Positions 17,139-24,795 of a DNA stretch of 32,166 nt are shown here, piece after piece (position 1 is the stretch's first letter; each line of letters begins with the position of its first letter). The notes below the pieces were generated by a model. It was not told the DNA's origin. It saw only the letters and a list, made by a program, of their open reading frames with translations, and searched no databases. The stretch lies in the NCBI GenBank assembly GCA_905205995.1, contig CAJLFU010000022.1, positions 1 to 32,166 of the forward strand, in the 5' to 3' direction. Made by a program: the position numbers and the translations under genes. This DNA comes from an uncultured Haemophilus sp. (GTDB taxonomy: Bacteria > Pseudomonadota > Gammaproteobacteria > Enterobacterales > Pasteurellaceae).

Positions 17139-17753
17139 ATGTCTGAAATTAAACTGAATTATCATAAAACGCATTTTCTCACGAGTGCCCCCAATATTCG
17201 TTCTATCCCAGAAGATACAGGGATTGAAATTGCTTTTGCGGGACGCTCAAATGCAGGAAAATCAACCGCACTTAATGCATTAACCAATCAAAAAAGCTTA
17301 GCTCGAACCTCTAAAACACCTGGTCGTACGCAGCTCATCAACCTTTTTGAGGTAGAGCCGAATTGTAAACTAGTGGACTTACCTGGCTATGGTTATGCTG
17401 CTGTTCCTGAAAAAATGAAAATCGAGTGGCAAAAATCCCTTGGGGAATATTTGCAAAAACGCGAATGTTTAGGTGGCCTTGTTGTTTTAATGGATATTCG
17501 CCATCCTTTAAAAGATCTCGACCAACAAATGATCGAATGGGCTGTTTCTGCTGATTTACCGGTTATGTTACTTTTAACCAAGGCGGATAAACTCAGTCAA
17601 AGTGCACGTAGCAAACAAGTAAAAATGGTACGCGAAGCCATTTTACCCTTCCAAGGTGATATTCAAGTTGAAGCCTTTTCCGCACAAAACAAAATTGGCA
17701 TTGATAAATTGGCTGCCAAGTTAGATAGTTGGTTTGCGCCACTTTTCTCGTAG
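17139..17753 (+). CDS. engB: Ribosome-biogenesis GTPase EngB (YihA/YsxC)
   Basis: Small essential GTP-binding protein needed for assembly of the large ribosomal subunit. 204 residues. G1 GRSNAGKS at 35-42, G2 TPGRT at 60-64, G3 DLPGYG at 80-85, G4 TKADKL at 147-152, and a G5-like SAQNKIG near the end. I start it at the ATG at 17139, which follows GAAAGGAAC; a TTG at 17121 is in frame but overlaps that ribosome site. An extended -10 (TGTGGTATGCT) lies about 35 bases upstream. The gene ends at the hairpin at 17794-17835. Confidence 0.96.
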   Translation: MSEIKLNYHKTHFLTSAPNIRSIPEDTGIEIAFAGRSNAGKSTALNALTNQKSLARTSKTPGRTQLINLFEVEPNCKLVDLPGYGYAAVPEKMKIEWQKSLGEYLQKRECLGGLVVLMDIRHPLKDLDQQMIEWAVSADLPVMLLLTKADKLSQSARSKQVKMVREAILPFQGDIQVEAFSAQNKIGIDKLAAKLDSWFAPLFS

Positions 17754-17775
17754 TTTTTTATCAAGAAAAAGTAAT

Positions 17776-17797
17776 TTCTGCGATCAAGATCGCAAAA
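17776..17797 (+). promoter_or_regulatory. CRP-S (competence regulatory) site of comM
   Basis: Near-perfect 22-bp palindrome with halves TTCTGCGATC and GATCGCAAAA around AA. The GCGA core, in place of GTGA, marks the CRP-S class of sites that need both CRP and the competence activator Sxy in Haemophilus. Its centre (17786.5) is 48.5 bp from the -10-like TATAGT at 17835-17840, which would place the transcription start about 60 bp downstream. The comA sites have the same spacing. Confidence 0.85.
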
Positions 17798-17835
17798 AAA
17801 GCACAGGATGCATGATTTCATTCTGTGCTTTTTTT
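17794..17835. terminator. engB terminator inside the comM promoter region
   Basis: AAAAAAAGCACAG (17794-17806) and CTGTGCTTTTTTT (17823-17835) form a 13-bp stem with T runs on both strands. It lies after engB and physically between the comM CRP-S site and the comM -10 box. Confidence 0.85.
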
Positions 17836-17882
17836 ATAGTGCGAAAATCTAATTATTTTTGACCGCACTTTAAGGAATCTGA

Positions 17883-19412
17883 ATGTCTCTTGCCATTGTT
17901 TATAGCCGTGCCTCAATGGGCGTACAAGCTCCTCTTGTTACCATTGAGGTACACTTAAGTAACGGAAAGCCTGGATTTACCTTAGTTGGTCTACCCGAAA
18001 AAACCGTAAAAGAAGCGCAAGATCGTGTAAGAAGTGCATTAATGAATGCCCAGTTCAAATATCCTGCTAAACGCATCACCGTCAACCTTGCACCAGCCGA
18101 TTTACCCAAAGAAGGGGGACGATTTGATTTACCTATTGCAATCGGTATTTTAGCCGCTTCAGATCAACTTGATGGCAGCCGTTTAAAACAGTTTGAATTC
18201 GTTGGTGAACTTGCATTAACAGGTGAATTACGTGGTGTACACGGCGTGATTCCCGCCATTTTAGCGGCACAAAAAGCGAAACGAGCCCCCATTATCGCTT
18301 ATCAAAATGCCAATGAAGCTTCACTTGTCTCAGAGCAAGAGACTTATTTCGCTAAAAGCCTTTTGGAAGTCGTACAATTCTTAAATAATCAAGAAAAATT
18401 ACCTTTGGCCTCATTACTCGCACAAGAAAGTGCGGTCGGATTTTCAGCTAAAAATCACTTAGATTTGACCGATATTATTGGTCAGCAACATGCTAAACGA
18501 GCTCTGACAATAGCTGCCGCTGGTCAACATAATCTACTCTTTTTAGGACCACCTGGGACGGGTAAAACCATGCTGGCAAGTCGTCTCACTGCATTGCTAC
18601 CTGAAATGACGGATTTAGAAGCGATTGAAACCGCTTCAGTTACGAGCTTAGTACAAAATGAATTAAATTTTCATAACTGGAAACAACGTCCGTTTCGAGC
18701 GCCACATCATAGTGCCTCATTACCTGCCTTAGTAGGTGGAGGAACCATTCCAAAACCAGGCGAAATATCGCTCGCACATAACGGTGTACTTTTTCTTGAT
18801 GAACTACCAGAATTTGAACGTAAAGTGCTTGATGCACTTCGCCAGCCATTAGAAAGTGGAGAAATTATTATTTCGCGTGCTAATGCGAAAATCCAGTTCC
18901 CCGCTCGCTTTCAACTCGTTGCTGCGATGAATCCAAGTCCAACGGGTCATTACACTGGAACACATAATCGCACCTCGCCACAGCAAGTGATGCGTTATTT
19001 AAATCGACTTTCGGGGCCGTTTTTAGATCGTTTTGATTTATCCATTGAAGTACCTCTTCTGCCACAAGGTAGCTTACAGAATACAGGGGATAGAGGTGAG
19101 ACAAGCCAACAAGTACGAGAAAAAGTCTTAAAAGTAAGGGAAATCCAGCTTGCTCGAGCCGGTAAAATCAATGCGTATCTTTCAAGCAAAGAAATTGAAC
19201 GAGACTGTAAATTACAAGATAAAGATGCATTATTCCTTGAGAATGCACTGAATAAGCTTGGACTTTCAGTGAGAGCCTATCATCGGATTTTAAAAGTCTC
19301 ACGTACGATTGCTGATTTAAATGGTGAAAAAGAGATACAACAATCTCATTTAGCAGAAGCGCTAGGATATCGGGCCATGGATCGATTGCTACAGAAATTA
19401 TCTAGCACTTAA
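17883..19412 (+). CDS. comM: Competence protein ComM (YifB-type AAA+ helicase)
   Basis: Cytoplasmic AAA+ protein that drives branch migration during natural transformation, helping incoming single strands integrate into the chromosome. 509 residues, the normal length. An N-terminal Lon-protease-like domain (residues 1-165, with ADLPKEGGRFDLPIA) precedes the AAA+ core: Walker A GPPGTGKT at 222-229, RPFRAPHHSASLPALVGGG near 269-287, Walker B VLFLDELPE at 302-310, and a C-terminal Mg-chelatase-type domain (LGLSVRAYHRILKVSRTIADL). The ATG follows AAGGAAT. The CRP-S site upstream fits its known membership of the Sxy regulon. One uptake signal is inside the gene (near 18430) and one immediately before it. 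Confidence 0.97.
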   Translation: MSLAIVYSRASMGVQAPLVTIEVHLSNGKPGFTLVGLPEKTVKEAQDRVRSALMNAQFKYPAKRITVNLAPADLPKEGGRFDLPIAIGILAASDQLDGSRLKQFEFVGELALTGELRGVHGVIPAILAAQKAKRAPIIAYQNANEASLVSEQETYFAKSLLEVVQFLNNQEKLPLASLLAQESAVGFSAKNHLDLTDIIGQQHAKRALTIAAAGQHNLLFLGPPGTGKTMLASRLTALLPEMTDLEAIETASVTSLVQNELNFHNWKQRPFRAPHHSASLPALVGGGTIPKPGEISLAHNGVLFLDELPEFERKVLDALRQPLESGEIIISRANAKIQFPARFQLVAAMNPSPTGHYTGTHNRTSPQQVMRYLNRLSGPFLDRFDLSIEVPLLPQGSLQNTGDRGETSQQVREKVLKVREIQLARAGKINAYLSSKEIERDCKLQDKDALFLENALNKLGLSVRAYHRILKVSRTIADLNGEKEIQQSHLAEALGYRAMDRLLQKLSST

Positions 19413-19418
19413 AAAAAT

Positions 19419-19446
19419 AAAAGGGCGAATAATCGCCCTTTTTTAT
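19419..19446. terminator. Two-way terminator between comM and nfuA
   Basis: AAAAGGGCGA (19419-19428) and TCGCCCTTTT (19433-19442) pair perfectly around ATAA, with further T bases after the stem on the plus strand. It separates two convergent genes. Confidence 0.88.
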
Positions 19447-19455
19447 CTTCTATTC

Positions 19456-20040
19456 TTAATAATAAGAATGTTCACCACGTTGGTGTTCTGTTACATCTCG
19501 TGCGCCTTTGAGTTCATTTGGGAAAAGTGCGACCAATTGTTTCTCTACACCATCTTTTAAGGTGACATCAACCATTGAGCAACCGTTACAGCCGCCACCG
19601 AATTGTAGAACAGCATAACCATCATCAGTAATTTCAATTAACGTAATTTTACCGCCATGGCTGGCTAATTGTGGGTTGATTTGTGTTTGGATCACATACT
19701 CTACGCGCTCAATTAAAGGCGCATCATCTGCAACTTTACGCATTTTGGCGTTAGGTGCTTTTAAAGTAAGCTGAGCACCTAGCTCTTCGGTTACATAATC
19801 AATTTCCGCATCTTCTAAAAACGGTAAGCTGATTTCATCTACAAATGCAGAGAACGTATCGTACTTCATTTCAGTATCAGTCGCTTCAACTGAATTTGGC
19901 GGGCAATAAGACACGCCACATTCTGCTCCAGGTGTACCCGGATTCACGACAAAAATACGAATATTTGTACCTTCTTCTTGTGTATCTAAAAGTTTCCGAA
20001 AATGTGCTTGTGCAGCATCTGAAATAAAAATTTGTTCCAT
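19456..20040 (-). CDS. nfuA: Fe/S biogenesis protein NfuA
   Basis: Iron-sulfur carrier that receives a [4Fe-4S] cluster and passes it to target enzymes. 194 residues. The N-terminal half is a degenerate A-type domain (EQIFISDAAQAHFRKLL, with CGVSYCPP). The C-terminal half is the Nfu domain, with cluster cysteines C151 and C154 in GGGCNGCSMVDVTLKDGVE. The ATG follows AGGAC at a spacing of seven bases. It lies 113 bp downstream of comF on the same strand and could be reached by read-through from the competence operon, though it probably has its own promoter in that gap. Confidence 0.96.
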   Translation of the reverse strand: MEQIFISDAAQAHFRKLLDTQEEGTNIRIFVVNPGTPGAECGVSYCPPNSVEATDTEMKYDTFSAFVDEISLPFLEDAEIDYVTEELGAQLTLKAPNAKMRKVADDAPLIERVEYVIQTQINPQLASHGGKITLIEITDDGYAVLQFGGGCNGCSMVDVTLKDGVEKQLVALFPNELKGARDVTEHQRGEHSYY

Positions 20041-20153
20041 AAATAAAGTCCTAATACTTGATGCAATATATCAAGAATGATACTCCTATACGGCAATTTT
20101 TTCTACATTTATTCCTATTTTTATAGATATAGATAAATCCTATCTTTAAAAAT

Positions 20154-20843
20154 TTAGGCTCTCGCTAAGCCCCACACTTGTATTTCTTTTACACCTAATT
20201 TTCGAAGTTGTTTAGCTATCTCTGCCAACGTTGAACCAGTTGTAATCACATCATCCACCAACGCAACACGTTCATAAGGAAAAGGCTTTTGGGTATTCAC
20301 TGCAAAAGCATTTTTAAGATTGTGTCGTCGATCTTTCGCCGTTAAACCTCGTTGAGTGTGGGTATGTTTAATCCGTTTCACCACATGATGACAGTTAGGC
20401 ACATCACACCAGCGACTTAACCAGTTTGCTAATAAATCAGCCTGGTTGTAGCCCCGTTGCCATTGCCGAAAATGATATAACGGTACGGGAATAATCGCCT
20501 GTGGCAGAGAGAGCCCATGCGTTCGTCTTGCCTCTCGCACCGCAAGATAAAGCAAACGCGATAAACTGCGATCTAACCAAAACTGTTTTTGGAATTTAAA
20601 ACGATGAATAAGTGAAGAAAGCGGTTCGAGGTAATGCCCAATAATCACAATACGATCCCAAGCGGGTTCATTTCTCAAACAATGTCCACAGCCCATTGCA
20701 TAATGCTGCAAGGGTGAACCACATCGCCCACAATAAGGGAAAGTTTTAATTTTCTTTTGGCATCGACTGCACAATCCATTTCGACCGAGATGAATAGATC
20801 GCTTGCAATGCACACAGCTAAATTGAAAAAAATGAGAAAACAT
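20154..20843 (-). CDS. comF: Competence protein ComF (phosphoribosyltransferase family)
   Basis: Cytoplasmic competence protein, thought to handle single-stranded DNA after it crosses the inner membrane. 229 residues from the ATG at 20841-20843. The N-terminal zinc-binding part has cysteine pairs at 10/13, 25/28, 38/41 and 52/55. The C-terminal PRT domain has the PRPP-type loop VALVDDVITTGST at 193-205. The start is not certain: there is no clear ribosome site before this ATG, and the same frame stays open upstream through the end of comE to a GTG at 20927. I choose the ATG because it gives the usual ComF length. It is the last gene of comABCDEF. Confidence 0.9.
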   Translation of the reverse strand: MFSHFFQFSCVHCKRSIHLGRNGLCSRCQKKIKTFPYCGRCGSPLQHYAMGCGHCLRNEPAWDRIVIIGHYLEPLSSLIHRFKFQKQFWLDRSLSRLLYLAVREARRTHGLSLPQAIIPVPLYHFRQWQRGYNQADLLANWLSRWCDVPNCHHVVKRIKHTHTQRGLTAKDRRHNLKNAFAVNTQKPFPYERVALVDDVITTGSTLAEIAKQLRKLGVKEIQVWGLARA

Positions 20844-20862
20844 GAGAGAAATTGACAGCACT

Positions 20863-22245
20863 TTATTTTTTTGCTTTTTCAACTTGCTTAAAATGCTTTT
20901 CTTTCTTAGCCATTTCCATTCTTTCACCTTGTTTCAAAATATGAGGGGTCACAAAAATCACGAGTTCTCGTTTTTGATGACGTTCGCTTTCCTTACTAAA
21001 TAAGCGTTTAATACCTGGAATATCACCCAATAATGGTACTTTATCGACACCTTTCGTGATCGTATCGTGGAATACACCACCCAATACAATCGTTTCCCCA
21101 TCTTTGGCAAACACTTGCGTATTAATTTCTTGTTTATCAATGGATACCACTTCATTTTGCCCGTAAGCCACACGATTTCCAGGCGAGTTTTGACTCACTA
21201 ATAAATCCAATAAAATATTATTATCCTTCGAAATATGCGGTGTGACTTCCAATCCTAAGACGGCCTCGCGAAACTCCACTGACTGCGTATCATTTTTCCC
21301 ATTCGTCACTACATAAGGAATTTCTGTCCCTTGTTTGATGCTTGCACTTTTCTTGTTGGTCGTAAGTAAGCGAGGGCTTGCAATAATTTCTACGTTATTT
21401 TCACGTTCAAGTGCAGTCAATTCTAAATCTAACAATCGACCATTAATTTTAGCGACTTGAAGAGCTAATGAGCCTGCTGGCGTGACCGTTGTCGCAAAAT
21501 TCACGTTTAAATTATTACTGATATCACTAAAGCCATTCGCATCTAGACTGCCACTCACTCGATGGGCTGCCTCAGTAGGATTAAAAATGCCCCAACGAAC
21601 ACCTAATTCTTTAAGGCTTTCATCGGTAATCGTCACAATACGTGCTTCAATCACAATTTGTTCAATGGGTTTATCCAGTTCTGCAATTAATTTTTTGATA
21701 TTTTTTATAGAACGAGCATCATCCTGAATCAGTAATACATTGCTTCGGTCATCAAATGTAATTGTGCCGCTAGGTGAAAGTAAGGAACCGCTACCTGTGG
21801 TTAAGGATTTCATCACATCAGAGGCCTTGGCAAAATGCAGTTTAACCGTTGTACTCACAAGTGGTGTTTCACTAGGTAAACTTTCTCCGCTAATCGCCAT
21901 AGGTTCTGTCATTTTCTCTGCATATTGTTCATGTTGAGAAGGCTTACCCAAATAATAAATATCATTTTCTTGATAAAAAGAGAGCCCCTTTATCTTTGCC
22001 ACAGAACGCAATAAACGATCAAAATCTACGTTATCTAATTGTAATGAAAGCGTTCCTTCTAGCTCATCATCAATCATTAAATTAGTATTTTGCTCAAGGG
22101 CTAGTTGTTGGAGTGTTGCCACCATGGGAGCTTGTTTTAAGCGAAGTGAAAATACGCGATTTTCTGCCACTGAATAAGTTGTCCATAGGATCAAAAAACA
22201 CATTAAAAACTGACCGCACTTTGTTTTTATTTTCTGCTTTATCAT
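20863..22245 (-). CDS. comE: Competence secretin ComE (PilQ-like)
   Basis: Outer-membrane secretin through which type IV pilus fibres and incoming DNA pass. 460 residues. The signal peptide ends near residue 27 (TYSVA/EN). An STN-like domain (residues about 28-95, with APMVATLQQLALEQ and LMIDDELEG) and an N1-type domain (residues about 130-200) precede the secretin core, which ends in VPLLGDIPGIKRLFS and LVIFVTPHIL near 415-440. It starts one base after the comD stop codon. It ends in a lysine-rich tail encoded by A-rich DNA. An uptake signal lies near its 5' end (22213-22221). Cotranscribed with comA-D and comF. Confidence 0.96.
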   Translation of the reverse strand: MIKQKIKTKCGQFLMCFLILWTTYSVAENRVFSLRLKQAPMVATLQQLALEQNTNLMIDDELEGTLSLQLDNVDFDRLLRSVAKIKGLSFYQENDIYYLGKPSQHEQYAEKMTEPMAISGESLPSETPLVSTTVKLHFAKASDVMKSLTTGSGSLLSPSGTITFDDRSNVLLIQDDARSIKNIKKLIAELDKPIEQIVIEARIVTITDESLKELGVRWGIFNPTEAAHRVSGSLDANGFSDISNNLNVNFATTVTPAGSLALQVAKINGRLLDLELTALERENNVEIIASPRLLTTNKKSASIKQGTEIPYVVTNGKNDTQSVEFREAVLGLEVTPHISKDNNILLDLLVSQNSPGNRVAYGQNEVVSIDKQEINTQVFAKDGETIVLGGVFHDTITKGVDKVPLLGDIPGIKRLFSKESERHQKRELVIFVTPHILKQGERMEMAKKEKHFKQVEKAKK

Positions 22246-22246
22246 T

Positions 22247-22630
22247 TTAAAATCTCATTATAATTGAGGTCGTTTGTTCACATTGCCCTGCTTTATAACC
22301 TTGAAGCGTCACGCTGTTTTTACTCACTTTTTCGATTAAATAGCCTTCTTTTCCAATCCTCTGCCCGACTTGCACAGACAGAATATGCCCATCATCATTA
22401 AATAACACCTCTGCCTGTTTACCATATTGCACGACTCCCACAATATGTAGCTGAGCCAATGGGCGTTCCTCCGCCAGTCTCGGCTCCGAATACACGCAAG
22501 CCGACACCGGCGGTAGGGTGAGCCCCTCTTTTAGATATTCGGTTTGTTCTCTTTGTTTACGATCAAAAGGATCTTGCGAAAATGCTGATACAGAAAAAAA
22601 CGCTATCAAGATTAAGAAAAGCTTTTTCAT
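22247..22630 (-). CDS. comD: Competence protein ComD (PilP-like)
   Basis: 127 residues. Hydrophobic N-terminus with possible signal peptide (MKKLFLILIAFFSVSAFSQ), then a short linker region and a compact beta-rich domain (LHIVGVVQYGKQAEVLF...GQRIGKEGYLIEKVSKNSVTL), the pattern of PilP-type proteins. These link the inner-membrane PilN/PilO pair to the secretin. It holds two cysteines (in SACVYS and GQCEQ) that could form a disulfide in the periplasm. Its ATG overlaps the comC stop codon (TAATG) and comE follows after one base. Confidence 0.93.
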   Translation of the reverse strand: MKKLFLILIAFFSVSAFSQDPFDRKQREQTEYLKEGLTLPPVSACVYSEPRLAEERPLAQLHIVGVVQYGKQAEVLFNDDGHILSVQVGQRIGKEGYLIEKVSKNSVTLQGYKAGQCEQTTSIIMRF

Positions 22631-23172
22631 TATTTGTCCTTATTTAATTGGAAAATTAACTCACATGTAATAGAAGCATTTTCCTCTTCATCTAATTTCT
22701 CAATGTTTAATTGAGTTAAAGAAAGTGTAGGAACATCGTTTAAAAGTGCGGTCAAAAATTGCTGTAAATTGACAAAATAGCCTTGCAATGACAAATGCAA
22801 CAAAGTATGTTGAGAAAAATCCCAACGTAAATCCAACGCTCGAAGTCGCCCATTTAACAACGCCTGTACATGCTGATTAATCGGCAACACAGAATTAGCT
22901 AATTCTGGAGAAAGTTGTCGGCTGTCTGACTTTTGCCTTAAGGTTTGTAAAATCCTTTCCTGTTTATCCCACTCTTGCTGCTGCAAACTCAATTCTGCGT
23001 CAAGTCGATGTCGTTCATTGCTATTTTCAACGTAACGAAAAACAGGTAAAAAGATGACCGCACTTAATGCACTCAACCAAAAAGCAGCATGGACCATTTG
23101 AGGTAATCGAAGCCATCTCCCAAACCAACTTTGTGCACTTTTTTGAACAAGCTCGTTGATAAAGTTCCTCAT
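22630..23172 (-). CDS. comC: Competence protein ComC (PilO-like)
   Basis: 180 residues, with one membrane segment near residues 30-48 (AAFWLSALSAVIFLPVF) and a periplasmic coiled-coil plus globular domain (SLQQQEWDKQERILQTL), as in PilO. It should pair with ComB in the inner-membrane platform of the DNA-uptake pilus. Identified mainly by its place in the operon and by this architecture, since the family diverges fast. The ATG overlaps the comB stop codon (ATGA), implying translational coupling. Two uptake signals lie inside (22744-22752 and 23057-23065). Confidence 0.92.
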   Translation of the reverse strand: MRNFINELVQKSAQSWFGRWLRLPQMVHAAFWLSALSAVIFLPVFRYVENSNERHRLDAELSLQQQEWDKQERILQTLRQKSDSRQLSPELANSVLPINQHVQALLNGRLRALDLRWDFSQHTLLHLSLQGYFVNLQQFLTALLNDVPTLSLTQLNIEKLDEEENASITCELIFQLNKDK

Positions 23173-23681
23173 TGCACAGACTCCGATAAATGAATATCAA
23201 ATTGAAAAAATAACTGCTGTTGCACTGGCTGAAACTTAGTTAAGTTAACCTCTGTAAAATGGCGTTTGAGAAATTGATGTATCTCCTCAAACTCTTGTTG
23301 GCTTTCTGTCATGCCTGAAAGGACAACTTGCTTCGCATTGAGCGTAAATTCATCTAACTCGCCCTGTTTTAATGGCAGCTCACTTAATAAATTAAGCAGG
23401 CGATACACATATTCTGTATCCATTTCTGTCAGTTCATTCATTTCTTTCAGACTACTTTGTAGTTGTTGAACCTGAATGCGTTTCTGATGGACTTGATGAG
23501 TTATTTGTGTCAGTTTTTCTTTTGTCTGATTTAGGGTTTGCGCTTGTTGCTCATTAAGCTGATTCAATCCAACGACAATCAAAACAGAGCAAGCTAGCCA
23601 AATTAAACCTTGCCACATAAAACAACGAAAGGCCTTTTGATGTTGTTCTAAGCGCCAAGGCAATAAATTAAGGCTAAACAT
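23169..23681 (-). CDS. comB: Competence protein ComB (PilN-like)
   Basis: 170 residues. The N-terminal MFSLNLLPWRLEQHQ is the short cytoplasmic motif (NLLPWR) with which PilN binds PilM (ComA). One membrane segment follows (about 25-44, LIWLACSVLIVVGL), then a coiled coil rich in Gln and Glu and a small periplasmic domain. I start at the ATG at 23679-23681, which has GGGAGAG five bases before it; GTG codons just upstream also fit the frame. It overlaps the 3' end of comA by 8 bases. Confidence 0.93.
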   Translation of the reverse strand: MFSLNLLPWRLEQHQKAFRCFMWQGLIWLACSVLIVVGLNQLNEQQAQTLNQTKEKLTQITHQVHQKRIQVQQLQSSLKEMNELTEMDTEYVYRLLNLLSELPLKQGELDEFTLNAKQVVLSGMTESQQEFEEIHQFLKRHFTEVNLTKFQPVQQQLFFQFDIHLSESVQ

Positions 23682-24516
23682 CACCACTCTCCCGATTAAC
23701 TAAAGGCAAAATTGCGGTCGTTTTTGAGGATAAATCCACTAGCTTTAAATCGGTTTGCCACAGTGCATTACCTAAGGCGATGAAAGGAAAATCTGTTTCG
23801 ATACGCTGCCAATCCTGAGGCTGTAATTCGATTGTGTCTGAATTCAACATATCGGGCGTTTGATACACATAAATCTGTTCTATCGTTTCAGGAAAACGCT
23901 GGATAAATTGTTGATAAAGTTCGGATAAATCACCTTGAGATTGCAAAACTTGTCGTTGTTGTAAGCGTTCACAAACGGCGAGACATCCTTGTTGATCTTG
24001 ATATAGAAATAAGGTGTTAATCGGCTTTTGACCTAAAATGGCATAAAATGCACGTAAAACACTGTGATTCAGTAAATCAAGTGCGGTCAATTTTAACGGT
24101 AAATATTTTGCCAATTCTGCATTGGCGCTTTCTTGTCGAATAGCCGTGATATCCAAACGAAAACCTTGTTTTAATGGCGTGGTCAGATAATCAAACCATA
24201 ATTCATCCAAAGGAATCGGTAATTCTTTTTGCAAAATAAAACGACATTGTTGTTCACATTCCTGGGCATTAAGTGTTTGTGGTAGAATGAGCGTTTTAGA
24301 CCAAGTTAAGTGGGGCGAAATGGCGCCAACAAAACAGCATTGACTGTTTTTTTGTGGCAAATGAGGCAATAACTGGGAAAAAATATCTTTTTGTTGCGTA
24401 TTTAAGCAAATTGATTGAACTTTGTGTAATTCATCTAGCCAAACAAAATAGAGGTTATCTTGTTGTTTACTCACACCAATTTGTTGTTTTTGCTGCTTTC
24501 TATTGGCAATTCCCAT
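23674..24516 (-). CDS. comA: Competence protein ComA (PilM-like)
   Basis: First gene of the competence operon. 280 residues; PilM-type proteins have an actin-like fold and sit on the cytoplasmic face of the pilus platform, bound to the N-terminus of ComB. The identification rests on operon position, length and the start of the next gene carrying the PilM-binding motif. The ATG at 24514-24516 follows AGGAAAGAAT. The first 61 codons are repeated at 27736-27920 as part of a 460-bp duplication; this copy is the complete one. Expected to be switched on by CRP and Sxy through the site at 24609-24630. Confidence 0.94.
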   Translation of the reverse strand: MGIANRKQQKQQIGVSKQQDNLYFVWLDELHKVQSICLNTQQKDIFSQLLPHLPQKNSQCCFVGAISPHLTWSKTLILPQTLNAQECEQQCRFILQKELPIPLDELWFDYLTTPLKQGFRLDITAIRQESANAELAKYLPLKLTALDLLNHSVLRAFYAILGQKPINTLFLYQDQQGCLAVCERLQQRQVLQSQGDLSELYQQFIQRFPETIEQIYVYQTPDMLNSDTIELQPQDWQRIETDFPFIALGNALWQTDLKLVDLSSKTTAILPLVNRESGDV

Positions 24517-24565
24517 ATTCTTTCCTATTCTTTAAGGGATTAATCTTTTATACTTAGCAGCCAAA

Positions 24566-24571
24566 ATCATA
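24566..24571 (-). promoter_or_regulatory. Likely -10 box of the comA operon
   Basis: TATGAT on the minus strand, 48.5 bp from the centre of the CRP-S site at 24609-24630. This is the same distance as at comM, and it predicts a start near 24559 and a 43-base leader for comA. A TATAAA at 24547-24552 is an alternative. Confidence 0.55.
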
Positions 24572-24608
24572 ATTTTGATTTTTTGAATATTCATTAAACC
24601 AGAGAGAA

Positions 24609-24630
24609 TTTTACGATGCGGATCGCAAAA
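24609..24630 (-). promoter_or_regulatory. CRP-S (competence regulatory) site of comA, left copy
   Basis: On the minus strand the halves read TTTTGCGATC and CATCGTAAAA around CG, a close match to the 22-bp Haemophilus competence element with its GCGA core. It stands upstream of the complete comA and also spans the first codons of the truncated ponA copy. Confidence 0.85.
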
Positions 24631-24795
24631 TTAATATTAAGTACCCTATTTACGATATGTATACTGGGGTTAGTCGCCGGTGGTGTACTGTATTTTCACT
24701 TAAAATCCTCCTTACCATCGGTAGAAAGCCTAAAAACCGTCGAGTTACAACAACCGATGCAAATTTATACGGCTGATGGCAAATTGATCGGGTGA
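24616..24795 (+). pseudogene. ponA: Truncated copy of ponA (first 59 residues)
   Basis: The reading frame begins like ponA (MRIAKLILSTLFTI...) and follows it through YTADGKLIG, then hits TGA at the junction with the inserted DNA. Only the cytoplasmic tail, membrane anchor and some periplasmic residues remain, so it cannot be an active PBP. The protein differs from the intact copy by one residue (Leu for Phe, in GGVLYFH). At DNA level the last 117 bp are diverged at 14 sites, nearly all synonymous. Confidence 0.95.

Larger units (their letters stand above)
24332..24791. repeat. Left copy of a 460-bp direct duplication (comA'-promoter-ponA')
   Basis: Matches 27736-28195 over its whole length without gaps. 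The first 343 bp differ by one base (T at 24352, C at 27756); the last 117 bp (24675-24791) differ at 14 positions. It contains the first 62 codons of comA, the shared promoter region with the competence site, and the first 58 codons or so of ponA. The two copies are 3404 bp apart, measured start to start. Confidence 0.97.
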
